A DNA stretch of 44,079 nucleotides from an uncultured Acetatifactor sp. Lineage in GTDB: Bacteria; Bacillota; Clostridia; Lachnospirales; Lachnospiraceae. A program made the translations under genes and the position numbers. Location: the NCBI GenBank assembly GCA_947627535.1, contig CANQWM010000023.1, positions 1-44,079 of the forward strand. The letters run 5' to 3'. The notes below the pieces were generated by a model. That model had not been told where the DNA came from. It did not search any database and saw nothing but the letters and a program-made list of their open reading frames with translations. Below are positions 25,031-33,907 of the stretch, piece after piece. Position 1 is the stretch's first letter. Each line of letters begins with the position of its first letter.

Positions 25031-26437
25031 TCAGGTAGACGAAAGACTTTTTCCCAGCTCTCTGTACGTCCTGACGATCAGAACCACCGCAACGGCAAAT
25101 GTCAGAAGATCAGACAGAGGCATGGAGTACAACACTCCATCCAGACCCCAGAACAGAGGGAGCAAAAGCGCAAAACCCACACCGAAGACAACTTCCCGGA
25201 GCATGGAGAGCAGGGTGGAAGCCGCCGCTTTTCCCATAGCCTGCAGAAAAATAAAACACGCCTTATTGACACAGGCAAAAATTATCATACACAGGTAAAT
25301 ACGGAAGGATTTCAGCGCAAACTCCGTATAATACACGCTCTCATTGGACGCGCCGAAAATACCGATCAACGCCCCCGGGAACAGTTCCACGATCAGAAAC
25401 GCTGCCGCGCCTACGGCGGCTTCGGCCGCAAGCAGCCTGGTAAACAGGCTCCGTACCCTTTCCTTCTTCCCTGCTCCCATATTATAGCCTGCGATCGGAA
25501 TGCATCCCGCCGCCATTCCCACCACGATCGAAATGACGATCTGGAAAAACTTCATGACGATTCCCACCACCGCCATGGGGATCTGGGCGTACTCTTCCCG
25601 GCCGAATACCGGATCCATGGCTCCGTACTTTCGAATCATGTTATTGATGGCGGCCATGGCGGCCACCAGGGAAATCTGGGAAAGAAAGCTTGTAATGCCA
25701 AGCATCAGCGTTCTTCCCACGATCCGCCGTTCCATGCGCAGATCCCTTCCCGCCGGGCGGACCAGCTTCATATGAAGAAGATACCAGAACGCCAGCGCAG
25801 CCGTTACGACCTGTCCGAGCACCGTTGCCACGGCGGCTCCCGTCATGCCCCACCGGAACAAAAAGATAAAGACCGGATCCAGAATGATATTAACCACCGC
25901 TCCAAGCAGTGTGGAAACCATGGCAAACTTCGGCGACCCGTCCGCCCGGATGATCGGATTCATCGCCTGGCCGAATACATAGAAGGGGATCCCCACCGAA
26001 ATCCAGAAGAAATATTCTCTGGAGTACCGGAATGTTTCCTCATTTACGGTAGCGCCGAACAAGGTGATGATCGGCTCCCCAAAGACCAGATAGACCCCGC
26101 AGAGGACTATACCGCTTAAAACCGCCATGACAACGGAATTGCCGACACTCTTTCTCGCGTCCGCGGTTTCCTTCTTTCCAAGGCTCAGACTGACGAACGC
26201 GCAGCAGCCGTCTCCGATCATGACGGCCACCGCCAGAGCGACCACCGTGAGCGGAAATACCACCGTATTTGCGGCATTGCCGAAGGACCCGAGATAAGAG
26301 GCGTTTGCGATAAAGATCTGATCCACAATGTTATAAAGCGCGCCCACCAGGAGCGAAATGATACAGGGAACGGCATACCGGCCCATCAGTTTCCCAATGC
26401 GTTCGTTTCCCAAAAAGTGATTTGTTTCTGTTTCCAT
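25031..26437 (-). CDS. MATE-family multidrug/Na+ or H+ antiporter
   Basis: 468 aa with about 12 predicted membrane helices in two similar halves, as in DinF/NorM/MepA-type exporters that expel cationic drugs in exchange for ions. ALYNIVDQIFIA near the start, then NPIIRADGSPKF, are recognisable MATE family motifs. I chose METETNHF as start because AAAGGA lies upstream; a GTG 13 codons earlier would put the start inside a hairpin. It follows the abf gene on the same strand but has its own consensus promoter and a hairpin-containing leader. Drug specificity cannot be read from the sequence. Confidence 0.92.
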   Translation of the reverse strand: METETNHFLGNERIGKLMGRYAVPCIISLLVGALYNIVDQIFIANASYLGSFGNAANTVVFPLTVVALAVAVMIGDGCCAFVSLSLGKKETADARKSVGNSVVMAVLSGIVLCGVYLVFGEPIITLFGATVNEETFRYSREYFFWISVGIPFYVFGQAMNPIIRADGSPKFAMVSTLLGAVVNIILDPVFIFLFRWGMTGAAVATVLGQVVTAALAFWYLLHMKLVRPAGRDLRMERRIVGRTLMLGITSFLSQISLVAAMAAINNMIRKYGAMDPVFGREEYAQIPMAVVGIVMKFFQIVISIVVGMAAGCIPIAGYNMGAGKKERVRSLFTRLLAAEAAVGAAAFLIVELFPGALIGIFGASNESVYYTEFALKSFRIYLCMIIFACVNKACFIFLQAMGKAAASTLLSMLREVVFGVGFALLLPLFWGLDGVLYSMPLSDLLTFAVAVVLIVRTYRELGKSLSST

Positions 26438-26453
26438 TTTCTGTTCCTTTCCT

Positions 26454-26509
26454 GCAAAAAAATAAACGTGGAGCACTCAACTGGATTTACGCATCGAGTG
26501 CCACACGTT
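26454..26509 (-). terminator. Hairpin with U-run in the MATE leader (attenuator or read-through terminator)
   Basis: A 14-bp stem (AACGTGTGGCACTC against GAGTGCTCCACGTT, two internal mismatches) with a 17-nt loop is followed by TTATTTTTTT and then, without a gap, the MATE ribosome binding site. It also lies 120 bases past the abf stop, so it may simply end the abf transcript. Because the MATE promoter is upstream of it, MATE mRNA must pass through it. Confidence 0.65.
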
Positions 26510-26519
26510 ACTGTAATTT

Positions 26520-26548
26520 ATTATATGCGGAATACTCTCTCCCGTCAA
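26520..26548 (-). promoter_or_regulatory. Promoter of the MATE gene
   Basis: -35 TTGACG, 17-bp spacer, -10 TATAAT on the minus strand. The predicted start (about 26513) leaves a leader of about 76 nt that is nearly all hairpin plus U-run. Confidence 0.75.
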
Positions 26549-26629
26549 AGGTGGAATTGCACAAAAATGGCAGCCGGGAAATTGGTAAAATTGCCCGAAA
26601 GACTTTCCGGAGAGACCTTCGGACCTCGG

Positions 26630-28849
26630 CTATGCCGGAAACGTCAGAATATTCACGGAACGGGCCGGAACAATAACCGCGCCGCCTGTAAGTTCAACCT
26701 CGCGGGAAACAGGGACAACAGCCTGTGGGTCTTCAAAGCTGTTACCCGCCTGCAGACTGCCGGCGGTAAGCGTGGTCATAAATCCCCGGTCCGGTATGGG
26801 TCTGTCCGAGACAAGCTCTGTCCGAATCTCTTTTTCTGTGATATTTACGATCTTGACAATCCGTTTCCCTGTGGCCCCGTCCACGGTGCAGACCGCCGAA
26901 ATGTGGGGTAATGGTTTCAGAACCGCCTTATGGATCTGTACGCCGTTTACCTTGATCTCAAATTCGTCGCGGTCCGTATGGATTTCAACCTGTGCCAGAT
27001 CTCCGCTCAGTTCACATTTTCCCTCACAGATGATTTCCCTGGACCAGCCAATATAATGCGTCACCGCGCTCCTGCCGCCCTCGCAGACAAAATCATAATG
27101 ATCCTGATCCTCCCCCTGGGCACAGGTATCCCAAAAACTGACCTTCAGCTGTCCGTTCCGGATATCGGCTTCATGAGAAAAATACTGGCAGTTTTTCTCC
27201 GCGCTGCCGGCTATGACGCTCTCCCCGCGAAAGGTATACCGAAAGACGCCATGCCCGCAGCGTCTGTCATAATCCGTCATAACCTGCTGCCCGCACACAT
27301 AACTGCCCCGATTCTTCGCAAACATTTCCAGCATATAATAGCTTGGGATTCCATAGCTGGCATGGTTGTTAAAAATAATCAGATCGGGTTCCCATGCAGT
27401 GTAAGCCGGATTGTTGAAAAGCGGCGCGTAGCTGGTCATTTTCACCCGGTCCTGCACTTTTTCAATCCCTGTCAGAAAAGCCGCTTCCCCCAGTGCACCG
27501 TAAAGCGTTCCATTTTTGCATCCGATCGTGGCCGCATACTCACCCACATAAATATCCGCACCGTCCCGGTCAAAGCCGCTGTACATTTCATGATTTGCCG
27601 CAAAAAAGGCCGGATCGGAATAGTAATGATCGTCCACGGTTTCTACAGGCAGCCCGTTTTTTTCTACATGATCGGTGGCAATATAGGTATACTGCGGAAA
27701 CTGCGCCTTTAATCTGTCATAAAAATACCTGTAGCGTCTGCAATATTCCTCCCCATAGTTCTCGTTGCCTATCTCCAGATATTTCAGACATTTAAAGGGT
27801 TCAGGGTGACCGTTCGCGGCACGTTTCCCTCCCCACTCGGTATCGGCGGGGGCAGAAGCATACAAGATTGCATGAACCGCATCCTGATACATTTTCTCCA
27901 GAAGTTCAGCGTCAAAATAATCGGGGCACCGGGCCTGACAGGTCATTCCGCAGTTAAAGACATACATGGCATCGATCCCCGCGTCTTCACAGAACTGCAG
28001 AAATTCATGAAATCCCAATCCTCCCGTGGCGTTGTAGCCCCAAAGCAGCCAATGGGGCCTGCGTTCCCACACAGGGCCAATGGTGTCTTCAAATCGGTAT
28101 GCGGTCTCTTTTGAAAACCCTTCCACAACACAGCCTCCTGGGAACCGCAGAAACGCAGGATGCAGCGCGGTCAGTCTCTCAGCCAGATCCCGTCGCAGGC
28201 CGTTTTCCCGGTTATGAAACGTATCTGTCGGAAAAAGAGACGTAAAACCTATTGTTATCGTGTCTTCCGAATCCGAATGCAGCGCCAGCACGGCTTCATT
28301 CTCATCCGAATCGCTCTTTAGCAGACAATCATATCTGGTATAATCGCCCTCCACCGTCAAAGACTGCTGCGCATAAATCTTTCCCGTCGCTGACTGAAGT
28401 GAAACTGTGATTTCCACAGGTTTTTCCGAAACTGCAAACAGGTAAAACCGATATGTACCGCCTGCCGTGACGGAAATTCCTCCAAAGCCGTGATTTACAA
28501 CTGCGCCGCCATGAAAACAAACCTTCAGCGCCCGTTTTCTGGCGCGGTTTAAGGTATTCTGATCCGTCAGCGTCATCCTCGCATTTCCCAATGCGCTCCA
28601 TCCGTAGATTCCTTCCGTTTCAGCGCAGGGAAAGCTGCTCTCCCAGCCCGTCGGCGAGGTGATTGTCCTTCTTTTGCTGTGATAGGTGCACCCCTGCGGG
28701 ATCACCCCGTCATCAAAGGCGCGGTTAATCAGCATTTCCGCATACAGTCCCCCGTCTCCCGCACGGTTGATATCCTCAAAGAAAATGCCATATAAAGCTG
28801 GAGAAATGTCACAAATTTTTTTATCCGGTGAAAATGTGATGCGATACAT
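26630..28849 (-). CDS. Alpha-L-arabinofuranosidase, GH51
   Basis: 739 aa; releases arabinose from arabinan or arabinoxylan oligosaccharides by retaining hydrolysis. The acid/base Glu363 is in GNEN and the nucleophile Glu437 in VGEYA. The barrel core runs about 210-540, with FLRFPGGC and HYYSDPAFF supporting the family. The N-terminal ~200 residues look like a carbohydrate-binding/CBM-like module (WSALGNARM...GTYRFYLFA), and a C-terminal beta domain (about 550-739) follows, making it longer than the ~500-aa intracellular enzymes. No signal peptide. Its own promoter lies upstream, at 28942-28970. Confidence 0.93.
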   Translation of the reverse strand: MYRITFSPDKKICDISPALYGIFFEDINRAGDGGLYAEMLINRAFDDGVIPQGCTYHSKRRTITSPTGWESSFPCAETEGIYGWSALGNARMTLTDQNTLNRARKRALKVCFHGGAVVNHGFGGISVTAGGTYRFYLFAVSEKPVEITVSLQSATGKIYAQQSLTVEGDYTRYDCLLKSDSDENEAVLALHSDSEDTITIGFTSLFPTDTFHNRENGLRRDLAERLTALHPAFLRFPGGCVVEGFSKETAYRFEDTIGPVWERRPHWLLWGYNATGGLGFHEFLQFCEDAGIDAMYVFNCGMTCQARCPDYFDAELLEKMYQDAVHAILYASAPADTEWGGKRAANGHPEPFKCLKYLEIGNENYGEEYCRRYRYFYDRLKAQFPQYTYIATDHVEKNGLPVETVDDHYYSDPAFFAANHEMYSGFDRDGADIYVGEYAATIGCKNGTLYGALGEAAFLTGIEKVQDRVKMTSYAPLFNNPAYTAWEPDLIIFNNHASYGIPSYYMLEMFAKNRGSYVCGQQVMTDYDRRCGHGVFRYTFRGESVIAGSAEKNCQYFSHEADIRNGQLKVSFWDTCAQGEDQDHYDFVCEGGRSAVTHYIGWSREIICEGKCELSGDLAQVEIHTDRDEFEIKVNGVQIHKAVLKPLPHISAVCTVDGATGKRIVKIVNITEKEIRTELVSDRPIPDRGFMTTLTAGSLQAGNSFEDPQAVVPVSREVELTGGAVIVPARSVNILTFPA

Positions 28850-28941
28850 GACAGACCTCCCTGTGTCCTGTAATCCTGTTAATCCTGCTTGTTTTTACAT
28901 CGGATTCTTACAGCGCGGTGCCCCAGACGGCACTACATATT

Positions 28942-28970
28942 ATTATATTGAATACGGACAACAGCGTCAA
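28942..28970 (-). promoter_or_regulatory. Promoter of the GH51 gene
   Basis: -35 TTGACG, 17-bp spacer, -10 TATAAT on the minus strand, about 95 bases upstream of the ATG. Confidence 0.72.
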
Positions 28971-29083
28971 CATATCTATGGGAAGTCTGATTCCCTCTGG
29001 CTGGCGAAATGGTCACAACTGGCTGACCCCTGTTTTGATACGCTGGATCCACTGGGTCTTTAATATACCATCTCCATCCTGCA

Positions 29084-29725
29084 TTATCTGTACTCCTTGC
29101 AGCGCCCCCGTTCCATCTCATATACACAGTCGCATAAAATTTCAATGTCTTCCCTATGGTGGCTTGACAGCAGAATCGTTTTTCCCTCATCCTTCAGCTG
29201 CAATAAAATTTTCCTGACGTCCTCCACGCCCTGGCTGTCCAGACTGTTCATGGGCTCGTCCAAAATCAGAATCTCGGGGTCCTCCATAATGGCCTGGGCG
29301 ATGCCGAGACGCTGCCTCATTCCCAGAGAATACTTTCCCACCTTTTTCCTGTTGTCCGGATCAAGGCCCACTTTCTCCATGCTCTCCCGGATCCGCTCCC
29401 TGCCGATGACATTGCGGATGTCCGCCAGATATTTCAGATTCTGAAAGCCGGTATATCTTCCCAGGAAACCCGGATTTTCTATGATAATTCCTATGTCATC
29501 CGCAAAATCCTGATCTTTGCCGATTTCTTCTCCGCCTACCGTCACCCGTCCGCCGGTGGGTCTTAAGTAGCCTATGATAAGCTTGAACAATACTGTTTTT
29601 CCGGAACCGTTTCTTCCGATAAATCCATAAATTTTACCTTTCTTCAGACTTAAGTTGATATTATCCAGTACCGTGACATCCCCAAATTTTTTTGTCAGAT
29701 TTTCAATTCGGATCATTTCTTCCAT
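29084..29725 (-). CDS. ABC transporter ATP-binding protein
   Basis: 213 aa. Walker A GRNGSGKT (37-44), signature YSLGMRQRL (about 132-140), Walker B ILILDEPM (152-159), and the H-loop SSHH (about 188-190). Short and with no extra domain, in the BcrA/lantibiotic-immunity style of exporter ATPase. It is probably the energy subunit for the three membrane proteins upstream, although about 300 bases of GA-rich repeat DNA lie between them. The start MEEMIRIENL is taken; MIRIENL three codons later is possible. The substrate is unknown. Confidence 0.93.
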   Translation of the reverse strand: MEEMIRIENLTKKFGDVTVLDNINLSLKKGKIYGFIGRNGSGKTVLFKLIIGYLRPTGGRVTVGGEEIGKDQDFADDIGIIIENPGFLGRYTGFQNLKYLADIRNVIGRERIRESMEKVGLDPDNRKKVGKYSLGMRQRLGIAQAIMEDPEILILDEPMNSLDSQGVEDVRKILLQLKDEGKTILLSSHHREDIEILCDCVYEMERGRCKEYR

Positions 29726-29780
29726 ATGCCAAACTGTCCTTTCCTGAAATTTTTCCTTCTCTGTTCTTCTGCTGTTTTTT

Positions 29781-29936
29781 TCTTATCCTTCTGACCTTCT
29801 CTTATCTTTCTGGCTCTTTCTAACTTTTTCTGTCTCTTTCTTACTTTTTCTGTCTCTTTCTTACTTTTTCTGGCTCTTTCTAATTTTTTCTGTCTCTTTT
29901 CATCTTTCTGGTTTTTTCTTACGCTTCTGGCTTTTT
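29781..29936 (-). repeat. GA-rich 20-bp tandem repeat array in the leader of the ABC ATPase gene
   Basis: On the plus strand the unit TGTCTCTTTCTTACTTTTTC repeats with a 20-bp period (29811, 29831, 29851, 29871, 29891) with slight changes, and looser copies flank it. The transcribed strand is a polypurine run of GAAAGAGACAGAAAAAG type. No open reading frame fits, since 20 is not a multiple of three. The surrounding 29726-30024 holds no gene. Confidence 0.85.
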
Positions 29937-30024
29937 TACCATTCTTTTCCCTGATTCCCCGCCTGTTTTTCCTTTCCTGCCGTCCCCCGCAGCTTTATCC
30001 TCCGGCGCCTTACCTTCCGGCTCC

Positions 30025-30660
30025 CTACTTTCCGCCGCCCCGTTTTAAAAAGATCCTGCCCGCGCCGTAACTGACCGCCGCCAGGAATCCCTCTGCCGCA
30101 AATGCAACGAATACCGGCACTCCCGTCTCCCTGTCAAACCATCCGCTCTGAAAATACATGCCCCATCTGCCGTACATCCACATAGAAAGCCTGCCGGACA
30201 GGATACCCGTAAGGAAGCTGACGCCCTCCAGCAAAAGCAGCGCTCCCGGAGCAGGCCCTTTCAGCCCCATAAGCTCCAGCGCCATAAAAAATGACAGCAT
30301 CGTCGCAAAATGCAGAATCCACAGAAGAAACACCTTCCCGGTTTCCTGGGAAATCCCCGCAGGACTCAACCCATCCGCCGCCAGAGCGATGCAAAACAGG
30401 ATTGCCCCCACGGCTATACCAAACCTGAATCCCCTGAGAAATTTTACCCTCCACCACCTTTTGTCCGTCCCATAACGAAAGCGGGCCAGAAGCTCCATCC
30501 TGTTTCTCTTTTCCAGCCAGACCCCCTCCGCCAGCAGACACACGGTAAGGGGCAGAAGCCATCGAATCAGCCCCAGGAACAGTTTGTCATAGTCCAGCCC
30601 AAATTCCATATCCACCTGCACGCCGCCAAAATAGCGAAAAACCGTCCCCCACATTCTCAT
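30025..30660 (-). CDS. Integral membrane protein, ABC-operon (211 aa)
   Basis: About five hydrophobic helices and basic loops. No recognised family name, but size and context fit an ABC permease-like or ABC-associated membrane subunit. The ATG overlaps the TGA of the preceding gene (ATGA), so I start at MRMWG; a longer frame to 30753 overlaps the neighbour by 97 bases and adds residues without a ribosome site. Third membrane protein of the operon, followed by a GA-rich repeat leader and the ATPase. Confidence 0.75.
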   Translation of the reverse strand: MRMWGTVFRYFGGVQVDMEFGLDYDKLFLGLIRWLLPLTVCLLAEGVWLEKRNRMELLARFRYGTDKRWWRVKFLRGFRFGIAVGAILFCIALAADGLSPAGISQETGKVFLLWILHFATMLSFFMALELMGLKGPAPGALLLLEGVSFLTGILSGRLSMWMYGRWGMYFQSGWFDRETGVPVFVAFAAEGFLAAVSYGAGRIFLKRGGGK

Positions 30661-31478
30661 CCGTTTCCTCCCCTCCGCTCCGAAAATTCCACCTTTTTCA
30701 CAGCAAGGAATGATATAAATGTCATAAAGATGAAAGCCATGCCTGCCCTGCACGGATACTTCCAGAGACGGTACAGGCTGCCTGTCTCATGTACCGGGCT
30801 CCATGGGATCCGAAACCAGAACGACAGGACGATACGCCCCAAATGGAAAACCGCCACCGCCAAAAATCCCCAAAAGCTCCCAAACATCAGGCTGCACACA
30901 TACAGGAGCATCCCCATCAGCGCCAGATAGCAGAACAGATAGACAAAGGCCGCCAAAAAGGCCTGTGGAACTGTCAGCTGACTCATCATTGTCCCGCCCT
31001 CGAAAAACAGATGATATTTCAGGGCGGCGGCGCTCTTCGGAAACTTTACCAGCAGATAGGCCGGCCCGCTCCAGATCTTCCCAGGAAACCCAAAGGGCAC
31101 ACTGGCCAGGACAGAGCAGATTGCAAGACAGGCCGCATACCAAAAGCTCTGCAGCAGGACGTAACAGATCATCCCCAGATTCCAGGCATGTCTGCCGCTG
31201 CGATACAACAGCAGATCGGTACCCTTTCCGATAAAAGGCGCGTCCGCCAGAAGGAGCAGATACCCTAACGGCCACAGCCTGCCCACAAAAGCCTGACACT
31301 GAGCTACCACAAAGGGCTCCAGCAGGTTGACCGGTTCTTTTATCTCTCCCGCATACTTCAAAAAGTCATTGCAGCTTAGGCCAAGGAGGGTCAGGCCCAG
31401 CAAATATCCCATCCAGACTCTGGGACTTTGCATTTCCCGCCTCCACATCCCTGCCGCCAGAACAACCGCTCTACGCAT
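30657..31478 (-). CDS. Integral membrane protein, ABC-operon (273 aa)
   Basis: Six or so hydrophobic segments (for example WMGYLLGLTLLGLSCNDF, LWPLGYLLLLADAP, ICYVLLQSFWYAACLAICSVL). It contains RSGRHAWNLGMICYVLLQ and similar text typical of ABC-2-type permease relatives in Lachnospiraceae, but I cannot name the family. MRRAVVLAAG is chosen as start because its ATG overlaps the preceding stop by 8 bases. A longer frame to 31646 overlaps the neighbouring gene. Probably a transporter subunit with the genes on either side. Confidence 0.75.
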   Translation of the reverse strand: MRRAVVLAAGMWRREMQSPRVWMGYLLGLTLLGLSCNDFLKYAGEIKEPVNLLEPFVVAQCQAFVGRLWPLGYLLLLADAPFIGKGTDLLLYRSGRHAWNLGMICYVLLQSFWYAACLAICSVLASVPFGFPGKIWSGPAYLLVKFPKSAAALKYHLFFEGGTMMSQLTVPQAFLAAFVYLFCYLALMGMLLYVCSLMFGSFWGFLAVAVFHLGRIVLSFWFRIPWSPVHETGSLYRLWKYPCRAGMAFIFMTFISFLAVKKVEFSERRGGNG

Positions 31479-32220
31479 CCCGGCACCTCCGCATAAATCC
31501 CGCCATTGCCGCCCCGGCGGCAAGCAAAATCCAACCGCACTCCATGACAGCAGAATACAGATGCCCGTAATCATCCCCCCGCACAAGATTTGACGGAGCA
31601 AAGAAGCCGCCCACCGGCAGAAGATACAGACACTCATACAACACAAAGGGTGCGATCAGCGCCACATACTGATTGGGCATCCATACAGCAAACGAAAGCC
31701 CCACTAGCGCCCAGGCCGCGCCGAAGAGAAATCCCAGCACAGTTTTGGCGGCCACCACCATACCCGGCCCGTAAGTCTGTGCAACCTGCATGAGCGTAGC
31801 ATTCATATCCACTCTGGTATGTGTGGTGTCGGTGATCTCCGGCAGTCCCGTTCCCAGGCTGGCGAGACAGATCAAAAGCATGGGGATTCCCACGATCAGG
31901 CCCCCGGACAGGGCCACGCTGACGATCCGCGCAAGCGCATATTCCCTGGCGTTCATCCTGCTTAAGATCCATCTGTAATAACCGCTCTCATATTCCTGGC
32001 AGAACCGGGACGCATACCCCAGCACCGGGAATACCGGCGCGAAAACAGGAAAGCCGGACGCCGCCATGATGTTGACCACCGCGTAATAAAAGCTCCCCGC
32101 GCCCACGGATTCCCGAAAGAAATTCCAGGCAAGCAGCGCCCCCAGCCCGCAGATTCCCGCCGCGAATCCCGGGTTCAAGATGCTTCTTCTTATATCCTGT
32201 CCTAAAAATTTCCAGCTCAT
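31471..32220 (-). CDS. Integral membrane protein, ABC-operon (249 aa)
   Basis: Six predicted helices with the pattern of ABC-2-type permeases: a short basic N-terminus (MSWKFLGQDIRRSIL), FPVLGYASRFCQEYESGYYRWILSRM in the first loop, then paired helices. It starts 5 bases after the lipoprotein gene ends, in the same transcript. It is the first of three consecutive membrane proteins. Subunit roles within the presumed transporter cannot be assigned. Confidence 0.8.
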   Translation of the reverse strand: MSWKFLGQDIRRSILNPGFAAGICGLGALLAWNFFRESVGAGSFYYAVVNIMAASGFPVFAPVFPVLGYASRFCQEYESGYYRWILSRMNAREYALARIVSVALSGGLIVGIPMLLICLASLGTGLPEITDTTHTRVDMNATLMQVAQTYGPGMVVAAKTVLGFLFGAAWALVGLSFAVWMPNQYVALIAPFVLYECLYLLPVGGFFAPSNLVRGDDYGHLYSAVMECGWILLAAGAAMAGFMRRCRDA

Positions 32221-32225
32221 ATTCT

Positions 32226-33431
32226 TTATTTCGCCCTCTCCACTTCACCCGTGACTCCGTTGATGCAGATATTGTCAACCGCCTCCGGAGATATTCCTTC
32301 CAGGCCCGCATACTTCTCTACATAATCTTCCACCGTGATGTAAATATGCCATACCGGAACAAGCTCCAGCTGCTCCCGGTATTCCATCTCGCCCTGCACC
32401 TGCGTATTGGGCAGCGGATAATACTCCAGTTCCACATGGTCAAAGACCATCCTTTCATCTGTCATGATCAAACCGTTGTCCAGATATTGTTCCAGGATCT
32501 GCTCAATCTTTTCAAAGGGAAGAACCGTCACAGGCTCCTTTTCTCCGATCCTGGCGCAAAAGTTACTGAGATCCAATTCCGATACGCCGTCCGGCGTGAC
32601 GCTGGCCCAGCCTTCCGGATAGATTTCTCCCAGCCCATAGCTCTCTGTTTCCTTTATCATGGAAACTCCTTCCTGAACCGGGGCAAAGAAAAGTTCATAA
32701 TAGCTGTCTCCGTCCCCTTTACAATAGCGGATCTGCCAAAAGGACACTTCTTTGATTCCAAGAGGTTCCAGCTTGTCCAACAGGATCCGCTTCGCCTCTC
32801 TTAATGGAAACTCGCCCTCCGTATCCGCCTGCGACGGCGGTATCAGTTCGTCTTCATAAACAACCATGCCAATCCTGCGATCCCACAGGACCGAATCTTT
32901 ATAACCCACCGAGGTGTGTCCGGCAAGGGAAGCCTCTCTCTGCCCGGCGGAAAACTGAAGCGCCGTTCGATCCGAGAACCGGGAATAGTAACAGTATTCT
33001 CCCTCCGGACCGTGGGTATTGTCATAATCAGACTGCGCGATCTCTTCCAGCAATTCCTGAGAGGAATCCACCGCCGCGTCTTCCCCCGCCTCCAGCAGAG
33101 CAAGCAGCGCGTCCTTTCCCAGCGTATCGTCCGGCACCAGGGTCATCTGATAGACCTGCTCCGGGACGGCGGGGATCTGAGCCCGAATCGTCATTTTGTT
33201 CTCTCCGGTGCCGAGCGTTTGTTCCAGAAAATATCCTCCCGGCTGCTGTCCCAACGACTGCTGCTCTCCCAAGGACTGCTCCCCGGCTCCATCCGACGCC
33301 TGCTGCTCTATGGCAGTCCCGGCGTGGGGAATGTCTGAATCCACCGCGGCCTCCGGCGCCTTCTGACAGCCGGAAAGAGCCGCGGTACATAATATGGCTG
33401 CCAATGTTCCCAAATATTTCTTTTTTCTCAT
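32226..33431 (-). CDS. Lipoprotein, first gene of the ABC operon (401 aa)
   Basis: The signal ends in LSGC with Cys22 as the lipid anchor. A Gln/Glu/Gly-rich linker (about 40-70) precedes a globular extracellular domain. It ends with a beta hairpin (VPVWHIYITVEDYV, then ICINGVTGEVERAK) that resembles PepSY-like folds. I do not recognise a named family with certainty; a DUF6034-type lipoprotein is possible. Its position ahead of three membrane proteins and an ATPase suggests a substrate-binding or sensing role. The leader contains four 21-bp GA-rich repeats (33437-33520). Confidence 0.8.
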   Translation of the reverse strand: MRKKKYLGTLAAILCTAALSGCQKAPEAAVDSDIPHAGTAIEQQASDGAGEQSLGEQQSLGQQPGGYFLEQTLGTGENKMTIRAQIPAVPEQVYQMTLVPDDTLGKDALLALLEAGEDAAVDSSQELLEEIAQSDYDNTHGPEGEYCYYSRFSDRTALQFSAGQREASLAGHTSVGYKDSVLWDRRIGMVVYEDELIPPSQADTEGEFPLREAKRILLDKLEPLGIKEVSFWQIRYCKGDGDSYYELFFAPVQEGVSMIKETESYGLGEIYPEGWASVTPDGVSELDLSNFCARIGEKEPVTVLPFEKIEQILEQYLDNGLIMTDERMVFDHVELEYYPLPNTQVQGEMEYREQLELVPVWHIYITVEDYVEKYAGLEGISPEAVDNICINGVTGEVERAK

Positions 33432-33436
33432 AAAAG

Positions 33437-33520
33437 TCTCCTCGCTGTTCTTCCCAATTTTTTCTCTGTCTCTCTAAATTTCCTCACTGTTCTTTTAAAT
33501 CTCCTCTTTATCTTTCTAAA
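33437..33520 (-). repeat. GA-rich 21-bp tandem repeats in the lipoprotein leader
   Basis: Four units with an exact 21-bp period (33437-33457, 33458-33478, 33479-33499, 33500-33520) before the start codon. On the transcript each has a GAGGA-A/G-like core followed by an AT-rich stretch, so several resemble Shine-Dalgarno sequences. The motif GAGACAGAGAAAAA is shared with the array at 29781-29936. Confidence 0.8.
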
Positions 33521-33644
33521 TCACTTCTCTTTCCTTCGGAATCTCCCATCTGTGTACTCCGGCCGGCACAGTACGCAGACTGCGGCAGCCCGCAGCCTGT
33601 TTCGGCGTAAGTTCTGTGGAACAAAACTGCCGCAAAGTAAAATT

Positions 33645-33657
33645 ATGTGATTCACAT
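33645..33657. promoter_or_regulatory. Perfect palindrome ATGTGA-T-TCACAT, possible operator
   Basis: A 13-bp palindrome about 215 bases upstream of the lipoprotein gene. On the minus strand it overlaps CATAAT. It resembles a CRP/FNR-type half-site pair, but no firm promoter is visible, so the role is open. Confidence 0.3.
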
Positions 33658-33754
33658 GAGGAAATAATAGCACGATGACAGACTGTTTTTGAAAAAATGA
33701 CGAAAATAGACTATATTTTGGCGAAATTGACCAAGTTTACCTGATTGACGTTCA

Positions 33755-33893
33755 GGCGCGCCATTCGCAAAATCGCGCTGACGCGCTCTCCGGCGCTTCG
33801 CGCCTGATTTTGCTCATGAATTGGCGCTCCCTCAGCGGTCAGCCCCAGGGAAAAATTCGTGTAAACACGATTTTTCCCTGGGGCTGACCGCTG
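33755..33893. repeat. Composite palindromic element after the GHKL kinase gene
   Basis: The distal part (33833-33893) is a near-perfect hairpin: 28 paired bases with one bulge and a TAAA loop, arms CAGCGGTCAGCCCCAGGGAA/TTCCCTGGGGCTGACCGCTG and more. The proximal part pairs 33755-33774 with 33806-33827 (GCAAAATC/GATTTTGC, GCGC ends) around a small GGCGC-TTC-GCGCC hairpin. It begins 14 bases past the kinase stop. It has no long U-run, so a terminator alone does not explain it. The rest of 33521-33754 shows no gene. Confidence 0.75.
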
Positions 33894-33907
33894 GCTGAAC
33901 TGTTGCA

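Noticed and set aside
28686..29063. Plus-strand open frame of 125 codons in front of the GH51 gene
   Set aside because: Its first half is the antisense of the GH51 start and its second half covers the GH51 promoter. No ribosome site and no family resemblance.
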